NCBI RefSeq assembly: GCF_900116545.1
Contig: NZ_FPCK01000003.1
Span: 310,001 to 374,000, forward strand
Reading direction: 5' to 3'
DNA: 64,000 nucleotides
From: Devosia crocina
GTDB taxonomy: Bacteria; Pseudomonadota; Alphaproteobacteria; Rhizobiales; Devosiaceae
Positions 29,205 to 37,560 of the stretch are shown piece by piece. Below the pieces are notes generated by a model. That model searched no databases and was not told the origin of the DNA. It saw nothing but the letters and a program-made list of their open reading frames with translations. Both the position numbers and the translations under genes were made by a program. Every line of letters begins with the position of its first letter. The stretch's first letter is position 1.

Positions 29205-30412
29205 CAGACGCCGGCGAGGGCGTCCCGGTCTTTCTTGGAAAGCCGCTCGCTCTCGCTCTTCAATTGCCCACAGGCGGCAAAGATGTCGCGGCCGCGCGGG
29301 GTGCGCACCGGCGAAGCATAGCCGGCGCGATTGACGATATCGGCAAAGCGCTCGATACGGCTCGAGGGCGAGGTACCGTAGTTCGAACCCGGCCAGGGAT
29401 TGAACGGGATAAGGTTAATCTTGGCGGGAATGCCCGCCAGGAGCCGCACCAGTTCCTTGGCCTCGGCGTCGCTATCGTTGATGCCGTCGAGCATGACATA
29501 TTCAAAAGTGATGCGGCGGGCGTTCGACAGCCCGGGATACTTTCGGCAGGCCTCCAGAAGCTCTTTCAGCGGCCACTTCTTGTTGATCGGCACCAGGACA
29601 TCGCGCAGATCATCGCGCACGGCGTGGAGCGAAATGGCAAGCATGACGTCGATCTCGCGGCCGGTCGGCTCGATATAGGGCACAACCCCCGAGGTCGAAA
29701 GCGTGATGCGGCGCTTGGAGATGGACATGCCATCGCCCGCCGAGGCGATCAGCAGCGCCTGCTTGACGTTGTCGTAATTATAGAGTGGCTCACCCATGCC
29801 CATCATCACGATATTCGTAATGGCGCGGGTTTCACCGCCCGGCACGAGGCCGCCGTCATCGGGTCGGGACCCGCCCGGAAAATCGCCGAGACGTTCGCGG
29901 GCCATCAGGATCTGCCCCAAAATTTCGCCGGCCGTCAGGTTCCGGACGAGTTTTTGCGTGCCTGTGTGGCAGAAGGAGCAGGTGAGCGTACAGCCGACCT
30001 GGGAAGAGACGCAAAGCGTGCCCCGGTCGCTCTCCGGAATATAGACCGTTTCGACTTCGACCGCAGGCATGTTCGGATTCTGCGGATCACGAAAGCGGAA
30101 CAGCCATTTGCGTGTGCCATCCATCGATACCTGTTCGGTGACGATCTCCGGCCGATCGAGAATGAACGTATTGGACAGTTTCTGACGAACGGGCTTGGCC
30201 ACATTGGTCATGCGGTCGAAATCGGTAACCCCGTTGACATAGAGCCAGTTCCAGAGCTGGCTGGCCCGCATGCGGCCTTCCTTCTCACCGACCACCCCGT
30301 TGGCGATCAGCGTCTCGGCAAGCTGCGCCTTGGAGAGGCCAATCAGCGACGGCCGCGCCGCCGCCTGAGGGCGGATGGCAGTCGAATGGTCAAGGTTCAG
30401 CGCAACGCTCAT
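29204..30412 (-). CDS. rlmN: Dual-specificity RNA methyltransferase RlmN
   Basis: 402 residues. The radical-SAM cluster motif [11 protein letters not shown] is near residue 150, with VCVS-like QVGC before it; [12 protein letters not shown] and a C-terminal CGQL (second catalytic Cys) complete the family pattern. It makes 2-methyladenosine in 23S rRNA (A2503) and in some tRNAs. The HNH gene follows with overlapping codons. Confidence 0.95.
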   Translation of the reverse strand: MSVALNLDHSTAIRPQAAARPSLIGLSKAQLAETLIANGVVGEKEGRMRASQLWNWLYVNGVTDFDRMTNVAKPVRQKLSNTFILDRPEIVTEQVSMDGTRKWLFRFRDPQNPNMPAVEVETVYIPESDRGTLCVSSQVGCTLTCSFCHTGTQKLVRNLTAGEILGQILMARERLGDFPGGSRPDDGGLVPGGETRAITNIVMMGMGEPLYNYDNVKQALLIASAGDGMSISKRRITLSTSGVVPYIEPTGREIDVMLAISLHAVRDDLRDVLVPINKKWPLKELLEACRKYPGLSNARRITFEYVMLDGINDSDAEAKELVRLLAGIPAKINLIPFNPWPGSNYGTSPSSRIERFADIVNRAGYASPVRTPRGRDIFAACGQLKSESERLSKKDRDALAGV

Positions 30413-30530
30413 GGCAGCTCAAAGCAATCCGGAAATAAGGGAAGTCCGCGGCCAATAGCATGGAACCGCGGAAAACCAAAGTCACGCCCGCGGGAGGCGG
30501 GTCTGCTCAGCCAGCAAGGCTGGAGGCAGG

Positions 30531-30833
30531 CTAGATGCCTGCCCGCATGACTGCGGGATAGATATAGTAGCCGATGATCGACTGAAGAAAGAAGATCAGG
30601 AGAAAGGCGACAAGCGGAGACAGATCAAGGCCCGAAAAATTGGGCAGCATCCGCCGGATCGGCCGCAGCACCGGCTCGGTTAGCTGGTTCAGCACGCGCC
30701 AGACCGCTTCAACAAACTGATTGCGGGTATTTATGACGTTGAACGAGATCAGCCAGCTCATGATGATCATGATCAGCAGGACCCACCAGTAGAGCTGGAG
30801 CAGGATCAGGATAATGTCGAGAACGGCGCGCAT
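30531..30833 (-). CDS. YggT family membrane protein
   Basis: 100 residues, four hydrophobic segments in two repeats. The LLQLYWWVLLIMIIMSWLIS half and the RPIRRMLPNFSGLDLSPLVAFLLI half match YggT. In other bacteria YggT proteins are linked to envelope or ion homeostasis. The start ATG 30833 has GCGGAGACG upstream. A 309-base gap precedes it. Confidence 0.9.
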   Translation of the reverse strand: MRAVLDIILILLQLYWWVLLIMIIMSWLISFNVINTRNQFVEAVWRVLNQLTEPVLRPIRRMLPNFSGLDLSPLVAFLLIFFLQSIIGYYIYPAVMRAGI

Positions 30834-31142
30834 GGGCGTCTCCGCGAGAAAAGTTCCGTTGTATCTAGTGGGTTGATCACCCCGCCACAAGGGCATGGGA
30901 TGCCACACCCCGAAAAGTCGGAGCCCCGCACCGGGCAAGCGATACGGGGCCCAAATGACTGACTATCCGGTATGCAATACACGGTTCCGGACACGCTCCT
31001 TACTGCATGAACCGTGCCAGACCAGGTGGGCCCACGAAACGGGGTTCAGATATTAAGTAATTGTAAAATAGAAGATTTTTGAGGGGAGAAGCTTTGCAAA
31101 ATGCGAAGCGCTCTTGCACTTTGCAAAAAAGTCCAACCCGCT
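30834..31142. other. 309-base gap with TTTGCAAA repeats and stem-loops, no gene
   Basis: Between dedA and yggT, both minus strand. The right part (about 31050-31130) is AT-rich and has CTTTGCAAAA at 31092-31101 and again at 31119-31128 (27-bp spacing) plus CTTGCA at 31113. The middle holds a CACGGTTC/GAACCGTG inverted repeat (30980-30987, 31009-31016). No credible protein gene; a regulatory region for yggT or a small RNA is possible. Confidence 0.4.
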
Positions 31143-31751
31143 TCAGCCAATATCCTTGATCGGCTTCCAGGTGATGAAACGCCAGATATAGATGACAACC
31201 GCAAGCACGACGACGCCGGTTGAAACAGGGTCGATATAAGCTTCCACGGCATGGTAGTTCTCGTGCAGCAGGAGGCCTGCCGCGGTCAGAATGCCGGTCC
31301 AGATCAGGCTGCCCAGTGTCGAGATGACGAGGAAGCGGCCAAAAGGCATTTTCGCCAGCCCTGCCGGTACGGAAATCAGCGTGCGAATGGCCGGCATCAG
31401 GCGGCCGGCAAAGACGGCGAGCGATCCGTGACGCTCGAACCAGTGTTGCGCCTTGTCGATGTCGTCTTCGCTCAGCGTCGCGAAACGCCCGAACCTGTTG
31501 CAAAGCCAGGTAAAGCGCGCCAGCCCGAGCAGCCGGGCCACGACATACCATGCACTTGTGCCCAAGACCGAACCCACCGTTCCGGCGATCAAAACGCCCA
31601 TGGTGCTCAGATCGCCATTGGCGGCGACATAGCCGGCGAAGGGCATGATCAGTTCGGAGGGGATGGGCGGAAAAAGATTTTCCGCAACCATCAGAAGAAA
31701 GATCCCCAGATAACCCCAGTCGGTGATGAAGCCGATGATGAAGTCGCTCAT
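31143..31751 (-). CDS. DedA/SNARE-associated family membrane protein
   Basis: 202 residues, five to six membrane segments. The family core is LLMVAENLFPPIPSELIMPFAG with the later FAGRLMPAIRTLISVPAGLAKMPF. DedA proteins move undecaprenyl phosphate or phosphatidylethanolamine across the membrane. ATG 31751. Separated from typA by 135 bases holding a hairpin. Confidence 0.9.
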   Translation of the reverse strand: MSDFIIGFITDWGYLGIFLLMVAENLFPPIPSELIMPFAGYVAANGDLSTMGVLIAGTVGSVLGTSAWYVVARLLGLARFTWLCNRFGRFATLSEDDIDKAQHWFERHGSLAVFAGRLMPAIRTLISVPAGLAKMPFGRFLVISTLGSLIWTGILTAAGLLLHENYHAVEAYIDPVSTGVVVLAVVIYIWRFITWKPIKDIG

Positions 31752-31847
31752 GGGGATTTCTCCAAAACCATCCCACCGGACCTCGTCCCTGCGGAAAGGC
31801 AGGACCAGCTGGCAGGCCTCAAAAAACGAAGCAGGCTATGGTCAGTT

Positions 31848-31870
31848 CCTCCCCCCTTTCGAGGGGGAGG
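31848..31870 (-). terminator. Stem-loop downstream of typA
   Basis: An 8-bp CCTCCCCC/GGGGGAGG stem (31848-31855 with 31863-31870) with a 7-base loop, 17 bases after the typA stop. No T run follows directly; one appears about 18 bases later on the minus strand. Probable but weak terminator. Confidence 0.5.
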
Positions 31871-31886
31871 TCAGGAGATGGTCGGC

Positions 31887-33701
31887 TCAGGCCGATTTGG
31901 CGGCGCGGCTCATGCGCTTGCGATCGTTCGGATCGAGCCAGATCTTGCGCAGGCGGATCGACTTGGGCGTCACCTCGACGAATTCGTCATCGGCGATGTA
32001 GCCAAGCGACTGCTCGAGCGTGAGCTTCTTGGGCGTCGTCAGGCGCACCGCTTCGTCCTTGGAGGTCGTGCGGATATTGGTGAGCTGCTTGCCCTTGAGA
32101 GCGTTGACCTCGAGATCGTTTTCGCGATTGTGCTCCCCGATGATCATGCCTTCATAGATGTCGACGCCGGCATCGATCAGCATGGATCCGCGATCTTCAA
32201 GGTTCCACAGCGCGTAAGCCACCGATTGTCCGGTGCCGTTGGAGATGAGGACGCCGGTGCGACGGCCGGGCAGTTCGCCCTTGAACGGCACGAAGGAATG
32301 GAACAGGCGGTTGAAGATGGCCGTGCCACGGGTGTCCGAAAGCAGTTCCGGTTGGTAGCCGATCAGAGAGCGGGTGGGCACCAGCAGCTGGATACGGGTA
32401 CGGCCGACGCCTGAGGGGCGCATGTCGGTCAATTCGCCCTTGCGCTCGGTCAGCTTCTGCACGACAGCGCCGGTATGTTCATCATCGACGTCGATGATGA
32501 CTTCTTCGACCGGCTCCATGCGCTGGCCGTTTTCTTCCTTGAACAGCACCTTCGGGCGGCCGATAGTGAGCTCGAAGCCTTCGCGGCGCATGTTTTCGAT
32601 CAGAACGGCAAGCTGAAGTTCGCCACGACCGGCAACGTCGTAGGAATCGTTGTCGTCCCCGGGCGTCACCTTGATCGCGACGTTACCCTCTGCTTCGCGC
32701 ATCAGACGTTCACGAATGACGCGGGACTGCACCTTGTCGCCTTCGCGACCGGCGAGCGGTCCATCATTGATGCGGAAGGTAACCGACAGGGTCGGAGGAT
32801 CGATCGGCTTTGCAGCAATCGGCTGGGTAACCGAGGTTGCACAGAGCGTATCGGCAACGGTCGAGGTCACAAGACCGGCTATGGCAACGATATCGCCAGC
32901 TTCCCCGATATCGACCGGCGTACGCTCGAGACCACGGAATGCGAGGACCTTTGAGACACGTCCCTTTTCAACTTCCTTGCCCTCGCGGTTGAGGGTGTGG
33001 ATGGGATCGTTGGCCTTGACCGAGCCGGAAGTGATGCGGCCGGTCAGGATGCGGCCAAGGAACGGGTTGCGTTCGATGGTCGTCACCAGCATGCGGAACT
33101 CGCCCTCTTCCACGCTCGGCTCGGGCACATGGGCCACGACCTTATCGAGAAGCGGGGCAAGGCTTTCCTTGGGACCGGTGGGATCTTCGGCCATCCAGCC
33201 CTGCTTGGCCGAACCGTAAAGGACCGGGAAGTCGAGCTGTTCGGAGGTGGCATCGAGCGCAACGAAAAGGTCGAAGACCTCGTCGAGCACTTCAAGGTGG
33301 CGCTCGTCCGACTTGTCGATCTTGTTGATGGCAACGATCGGACGCAGGCCCTGGGCCAGCGCCTTGCCAAGGACGAACTTGGTCTGGGGCATCGGGCCTT
33401 CGGCCGCGTCGACGAGAATGACGACGCCGTCGACCATGGAGAGGATGCGCTCGACTTCGCCGCCGAAGTCGGCGTGACCGGGCGTGTCCACGATATTGAT
33501 GCGGGTATCCTTCCACATCAACGAGGTTACCTTGGCCAGAATGGTGATACCGCGCTCGCGCTCGATATCATTGCTGTCCATCGCGCGCTCTTCGACGCGC
33601 TCGTTTTCACGGAAAGAGCCGGATTGCTTGAGCAGAACGTCGATCAGGGTGGTCTTACCGTGGTCAACGTGGGCGATTATGGCGATATTGCGCAGGGACA
33701 T
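31887..33701 (-). CDS. typA: Ribosome-associated GTPase TypA/BipA
   Basis: 604 residues from ATG 33701, chosen to match the family start MSLRNIAIIAHVDHGKTTLID; an upstream ATG at 33722 is possible. G motifs are AHVDHGKTT, ERERGITI, DTPGHADF and NKIDK, followed by translation-factor domains 2 and 3/5 and the BipA C-terminal domain. It binds the 70S ribosome and aids assembly and stress adaptation. Divergent from the ion channel gene. Confidence 0.96.
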   Translation of the reverse strand: MSLRNIAIIAHVDHGKTTLIDVLLKQSGSFRENERVEERAMDSNDIERERGITILAKVTSLMWKDTRINIVDTPGHADFGGEVERILSMVDGVVILVDAAEGPMPQTKFVLGKALAQGLRPIVAINKIDKSDERHLEVLDEVFDLFVALDATSEQLDFPVLYGSAKQGWMAEDPTGPKESLAPLLDKVVAHVPEPSVEEGEFRMLVTTIERNPFLGRILTGRITSGSVKANDPIHTLNREGKEVEKGRVSKVLAFRGLERTPVDIGEAGDIVAIAGLVTSTVADTLCATSVTQPIAAKPIDPPTLSVTFRINDGPLAGREGDKVQSRVIRERLMREAEGNVAIKVTPGDDNDSYDVAGRGELQLAVLIENMRREGFELTIGRPKVLFKEENGQRMEPVEEVIIDVDDEHTGAVVQKLTERKGELTDMRPSGVGRTRIQLLVPTRSLIGYQPELLSDTRGTAIFNRLFHSFVPFKGELPGRRTGVLISNGTGQSVAYALWNLEDRGSMLIDAGVDIYEGMIIGEHNRENDLEVNALKGKQLTNIRTTSKDEAVRLTTPKKLTLEQSLGYIADDEFVEVTPKSIRLRKIWLDPNDRKRMSRAAKSA

Positions 33702-34043
33702 GGGCACCGGGGCGTTGGGCATGGTCCAGCGGCAGCAAGGGGGCAAACGGCCAAAACATGCAGGAAACAGGAAACGCCAGCTGCAGTCGGGCAGTCTGGC
33801 GCTTTTCGGTGCGGCTCATATAGAAAAACACCGCCCTTAACAAGCGCTCCCGGTGCAAGGGGGGATTGCGCCTATCGATCCGTCTGTCGTCCCGCTCGCC
33901 GATACCGCGTCTTTTCCCCTGTTGTGCCAGCCCCTTGGAGCCCCGGCTGATTTGAGCAAACGTTTCAGTCCGAGCGCACTTTACCGCTTGACGAGACCGG
34001 GGCCTTTGCTTTCTGCCTCATGCTGTTTTCAGGAGACATGCCC
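33702..34043. other. Divergent promoter region between typA and the ion channel
   Basis: 342 bases with no supportable gene. Promoters for both directions should be here; a CTATATG-like sequence on the minus strand at about 33820 could be the typA -10 element. Nothing further seen. Confidence 0.4.
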
Positions 34044-34829
34044 ATGCGTCAATCTTTGGCTGCGGTGCTTTCATCCCCGAGGTGGGAGCGCTTCATCGTC
34101 GCCATCATCGTGCTCAATTCCCTGGTTTTGGGGCTGGAGACCGATCCGGGCATCATGGCCTCCTTCGGGCCGATCCTGATCGGCCTCGATACCCTCGTCC
34201 TGGGCATATTCGTGATCGAGATCGCGTTGCGCCTTTTTGCTTTTGGACCACGCTTTTTTCGCGATCCCTGGAGCATTTTCGATCTGACCATCGTGGTTAT
34301 CGCGCTGATCCCGGCAAGCGGCCCGTTCCAGATCCTGCGCGCCTTGCGCATCCTGCGGGCCCTGCGGCTGATCTCGGTCATTCCGTCCCTGCGCCGCGTA
34401 GTAGGCGGATTGATCGCGGCGCTGCCGGGCATGAGTTCGATCATCGTGCTCATGGCCATGCTGTTCTATGTTGCCGCCATCATGGCTACCAACCTGTTCG
34501 GCGCGACCTTCCCCGATTGGTTCGGATCGCTCGGCGCCTCGCTTTATACCCTGTTTCAGGTGATGACGCTCGAAAGCTGGTCAATGGGCATCGTCCGGCC
34601 GGTGATGGAGGCCCATCCTGCCGCCTGGCTTTTTTTCATCCCGTTTATACTGCTCTCCACCTATGCGGTGCTGAACCTGTTTATCGGTGTCATCGTCTCG
34701 GCCATGCAGGGGGAAAGCGAAGCGGAAGCCTCGACCGAGCGTCAGGCGCTGCAAAGCGAGAATGCCCAGATCCTGGCGGAGATCAGGGCCGTCAGAGCCG
34801 AACTGGCCGCCCTGCGGCAGGAGCGGTAG
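34044..34829 (+). CDS. Bacterial voltage-gated Na+ channel (NaChBac type)
   Basis: 261 residues: a voltage-sensor unit (S1-S4, about 15-115) and pore unit (S5-S6, about 130-222). S4 has R99, R102, R105 and R108 at every third position (ILRALRILRALR). The selectivity filter is TLESWS (175-180), the NaChBac signature for sodium; the tail (about 225-260) is a charged coiled coil like the NaChBac tetramer stalk. ATG 34044 has AGGAG at a good distance; ATG 34020 and 34038 are alternatives. Role in the cell is unknown, perhaps linked to motility or pH as in relatives. Confidence 0.9.
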   Translation: MRQSLAAVLSSPRWERFIVAIIVLNSLVLGLETDPGIMASFGPILIGLDTLVLGIFVIEIALRLFAFGPRFFRDPWSIFDLTIVVIALIPASGPFQILRALRILRALRLISVIPSLRRVVGGLIAALPGMSSIIVLMAMLFYVAAIMATNLFGATFPDWFGSLGASLYTLFQVMTLESWSMGIVRPVMEAHPAAWLFFIPFILLSTYAVLNLFIGVIVSAMQGESEAEASTERQALQSENAQILAEIRAVRAELAALRQER

Positions 34830-34838
34830 AAAAGCAAT

Positions 34839-34858
34839 GGGCGGGATTTCTCCCGCCC
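34839..34858. terminator. Bidirectional terminator between channel gene and ppa
   Basis: Perfect 8-bp stem GGGCGGGA/TCCCGCCC, TTTC loop. It lies between convergent genes; the minus side is followed by ATTGCTTTT, so it probably ends ppa transcription and perhaps the channel's. Confidence 0.65.
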
Positions 34859-34871
34859 TTGTCACATCCGC

Positions 34872-35405
34872 TTACGAGCCGGACCTGGCTCTCTCGATCG
34901 AATCAAGAATGACCTTGGTGGCATCGGCCAGATTGCCGATCCGGTCGATCTTGGCCCACTTGCCGGGCTCGAGATCCTTGTAGTGGGTGAAAAAGTGTTT
35001 GATGCGCTCGAGCTGGATCTCGGGGAAATCCTCGATATCCTTGACCCCGTCATACATGCGGGTGAGCTTGGAAACCGGCACGGCGATGATCTTTTCGTCC
35101 TGCCCGCCATCGTCTTCCATGAAGAGCACGCCGACCGGGCGCGAGCGCACGACCGAGCCTGGAACGAGCGGACGCGAATTCATCACGATCACATCGAGCG
35201 GATCGCCATCGCCGCACAGCGTATGGGGCACGAAGCCGTAATTGCCGGGATAGCGCATGGGCGTATAAAGGAAGCGATCGACAAACAGCGCGCCGCTGTC
35301 CTTGTCGATTTCATACTTGATCGGCTCGCCGCCAAGGGGAACCTCGATGATGACATTGAGGTCGTCGGGCGGGTTCTTTCCGGTAGGGATCGCGTCGATA
35401 TTCAT
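34872..35405 (-). CDS. ppa: Soluble inorganic pyrophosphatase, family I
   Basis: 177 residues from ATG 35405 (a TTG three codons upstream is less likely). Metal-binding motif [10 protein letters not shown] and the signature [24 protein letters not shown] are intact. It hydrolyses cytoplasmic pyrophosphate, complementing the membrane hppA. Ends beside the bidirectional terminator. Confidence 0.95.
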   Translation of the reverse strand: MNIDAIPTGKNPPDDLNVIIEVPLGGEPIKYEIDKDSGALFVDRFLYTPMRYPGNYGFVPHTLCGDGDPLDVIVMNSRPLVPGSVVRSRPVGVLFMEDDGGQDEKIIAVPVSKLTRMYDGVKDIEDFPEIQLERIKHFFTHYKDLEPGKWAKIDRIGNLADATKVILDSIERARSGS

Positions 35406-35517
35406 CTGGCTCAACTGTCTGGTTCGTCAGGGAAGGCGCAACGGGAGGCGTTCTGCCGACAATGCGGCGCAAAGGCAAGCCGTAAAACAGCTTGCAGCCT
35501 GCCCCTCCCCTTTCGTC

Positions 35518-35968
35518 CTATTTGACGGTGAGCACCGGCACGCTCGAATGGGCCAGCACTTCGGCCGCCTGGCTGCCCAGCAGCAAGCGCCCGAAGCCGC
35601 GCCGGCCATGCGAGCCCATGACGATCGTATCGGCCTTTTCCGCTTCGAGAGCGGCCATGATCGCGTCGGCAGGCTTTTGGCGCGGCATATAAAGGGTTCG
35701 CGCTTCAATGTCCGCCGCGTCTGCCTTGGCTCTTGCCGCTGCCAGAAGCGTCTTGGCCTCCTTTGCATAGGTTTCCTCGAGCTGCACGATGATCGAACTT
35801 GCATCGATCGCCCCGAACCCTCCAGCCCCCATGCCGGTGGAAACCGGATCGGTGGCAGTCACGATGATCACACGGGCAGCGTTGAGCCGTGCAAGCATCA
35901 GTCCGGCGTCGAGGGCCTTGTCACCCGAGAGGCGAACCATCAGTGGCGATTAGGATGGATTTGAACAT
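35518..35968 (-). pseudogene. Universal stress protein (UspA family) with a frameshift near its start
   Basis: From ATG 35968, preceded by AAGGAGAG, the expected UspA start MFKSILIATDGSPLG is encoded; it meets TGA at 35921-35923. The other frame continues the family with DKALDAGLMLARLNAARV and the ATP motif GSHGRRGFGRLLLGSQ. A single extra G (CCC at 35924-35926 on the plus strand) explains it: removing one base gives a 149-residue, normal-length protein. The ATG at 35940 in the second frame has no ribosome site. It may be a sequencing error, a true disruption, or recoding. Confidence 0.85.
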
Positions 35969-36052
35969 GATTGCTCTCCTTGCTGGGTCCACACTAGCCC
36001 GAGCAAGCCGGTCGGCAATTGATCCTGATCATCTAGGGCGTAAAATCAGCCC

Positions 36053-36511
36053 CTATGCGTCACTGGCTTCGCCGGCAACGCGCTGGCCGCGAACCTGATT
36101 GCGCAACACGGTACGATCCCGGCTCGACACCCCGATCAGTTCGGCAATACGCCAGACCATGTTGTCTTCGAGCTCGTGATTCTGCTTGTCGGTAAACACC
36201 ACGGTCCACATCATGCGAATGATTTCAACCCGCTCTTCCATGGGCAGTTGCGTGATGCCGGTGGTGAAGCGGTAAAAATCCACTGCCTCGGCGTCGCGCT
36301 CGGCAGCCTGCTTGATCAGGCGATCCACACTGGGCTCATCGAGATCGTAGCGGTCCATCAGGACACCGCGGATCGTGGCGCGTTCTGCATCGGTCATGCT
36401 GCCATCGACCGCGGCCAGATGCACGAGCAGCGCCGCCACCGAAAGCTTGGGATCATTGCTGTCAGCGGGCGGTTCCGATTTCTGGAACAGACGGGTCAGA
36501 GCCTCGAACAT
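36053..36511 (-). CDS. TerB-family tellurite-resistance-like protein
   Basis: 152 residues from ATG 36511. The core KLSVAALLVHLAAVDGSMTDAERATIRGVL with the DxSxxxxE metal-binding segment is typical of the helical TerB domain, as is the second repeat region ending in MWTVVFTDKQNHELEDNMVWRIAELIGVSSRDR. Single domain, no ter cluster here, so tellurite resistance is unlikely to be its purpose; the role is unknown. Upstream (plus strand) is the LexA-controlled imuA. Confidence 0.86.
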   Translation of the reverse strand: MFEALTRLFQKSEPPADSNDPKLSVAALLVHLAAVDGSMTDAERATIRGVLMDRYDLDEPSVDRLIKQAAERDAEAVDFYRFTTGITQLPMEERVEIIRMMWTVVFTDKQNHELEDNMVWRIAELIGVSSRDRTVLRNQVRGQRVAGEASDA

Positions 36512-36724
36512 GGCGGTCAGCCTCTTGTACGGGGTGGAGGAATCACGAAGGTGCGGATGCGCCGGGAGGCAGCGGGCCGACAGTGAAGCAAAATGGGTGT
36601 TTCGCTCAATGGCTGCCACCCACTCTCACGAGCTCTTGACCACGCCTGATGCTGCAGCGCCACACCGATTCCTCCACAGGGAACGGAAAATGGACTCGAC
36701 TCTTGTGTTCCTCTGAGTCACCAT

Positions 36725-36739
36725 GTTCCCGTTTTGTTC
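36725..36739. promoter_or_regulatory. LexA (SOS) box GTTC-N7-GTTC
   Basis: GTTC at 36725-36728 and again at 36736-36739 with seven bases between, the exact alphaproteobacterial LexA consensus. It lies 17 bases before the imuA start, fit to repress the imuA-imuB-dnaE2 cassette. Confidence 0.85.
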
Positions 36740-36756
36740 ATGTAGCGGTTTGCACC

Positions 36757-37560
36757 ATGCAGTCCCCCGATCGCCAACAGCGCCTTGCCGCGCTGCGGGA
36801 AACCATTGCTGATATCGAGCGCAAGCCGGCTTTGGCGGAGATGCGAACCCGGTCTTTTGACACAGGGAAAGGCGGGTTTCCCCTTTTGCCTGGTGGGCTG
36901 CTGCAGGAGGTTTTTACCGACACCATGCGCAATGGCGGCGCCAGCCTCGGCTTTGCCCTGGGACAGGCACGATCGCTGCTGACGCCCAGGCGCGGGGCCG
37001 TGCTCTTCCTGCAGCTGGCCACTGACGGGCAGTTTTTCGGCATTCCCTATGGTCCGGGGCTTGTCTCGTTCGGTTTTGACCCCGCTCAGCTCGTGCTGGT
37101 ACGGGCCTCGGATATGAAGGACCTGCTCTGGGTGGCCGAAGAAGCGCTCGCCTGCCGGGCTGTTGCCGGCATCATCGCCGATATCGGAGGCAATCCCGAG
37201 CCGCTCGATTTCACCGCCAGCCGAAGATTGAGCCTGCGCGCCGTAGAAGCTGGCACTTCGCTCTTTCTCCTGCGCTATGGCACTGGCCGGGAGGCTAGTG
37301 CCGCCCATCTGCGCTGGCATCTGGCTCCGCACCGATCTGGCCGGCAACCCTTTGATGAGCGGGCTCCGGGCCCTCCTCGCTGGGCCCTGACCCTCGAAAA
37401 AGGCGTGACACTCGATCAGCATACGCAATTTTTGCTGGAATGGACTGAAGATGGCTTTGCAACGATCCCTGCTGAGCCCGGCCGCAAAAGCCGGAATGGA
37501 GCGCCGCTTCCTCTCGCTCTTCCTGCCCAATTGGCCAACGGATTATCTCAAACGGCGTGA
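36757..37560 (+). CDS. imuA: SOS mutagenesis protein ImuA
   Basis: 267 residues from ATG 36757. A RecA/SulA-like fold: FPLLPGGLLQEVF opening the ATP region, GGASLGFALGQARSLL, then RRGAVLFLQLATDGQFFG and a variable tail. ImuA loads or bridges ImuB and DnaE2 at damaged DNA. Directly downstream of a perfect LexA box; imuB begins inside its last 20-odd codons, so the two are co-translated. Confidence 0.92.
   Translation: MQSPDRQQRLAALRETIADIERKPALAEMRTRSFDTGKGGFPLLPGGLLQEVFTDTMRNGGASLGFALGQARSLLTPRRGAVLFLQLATDGQFFGIPYGPGLVSFGFDPAQLVLVRASDMKDLLWVAEEALACRAVAGIIADIGGNPEPLDFTASRRLSLRAVEAGTSLFLLRYGTGREASAAHLRWHLAPHRSGRQPFDERAPGPPRWALTLEKGVTLDQHTQFLLEWTEDGFATIPAEPGRKSRNGAPLPLALPAQLANGLSQTA

Noticed and set aside
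30806..30994. 62-codon minus-strand frame upstream of yggT
   Set aside because: Its GTG start has AAGGAG only one base away, Cys/Pro-rich product, no similarity.
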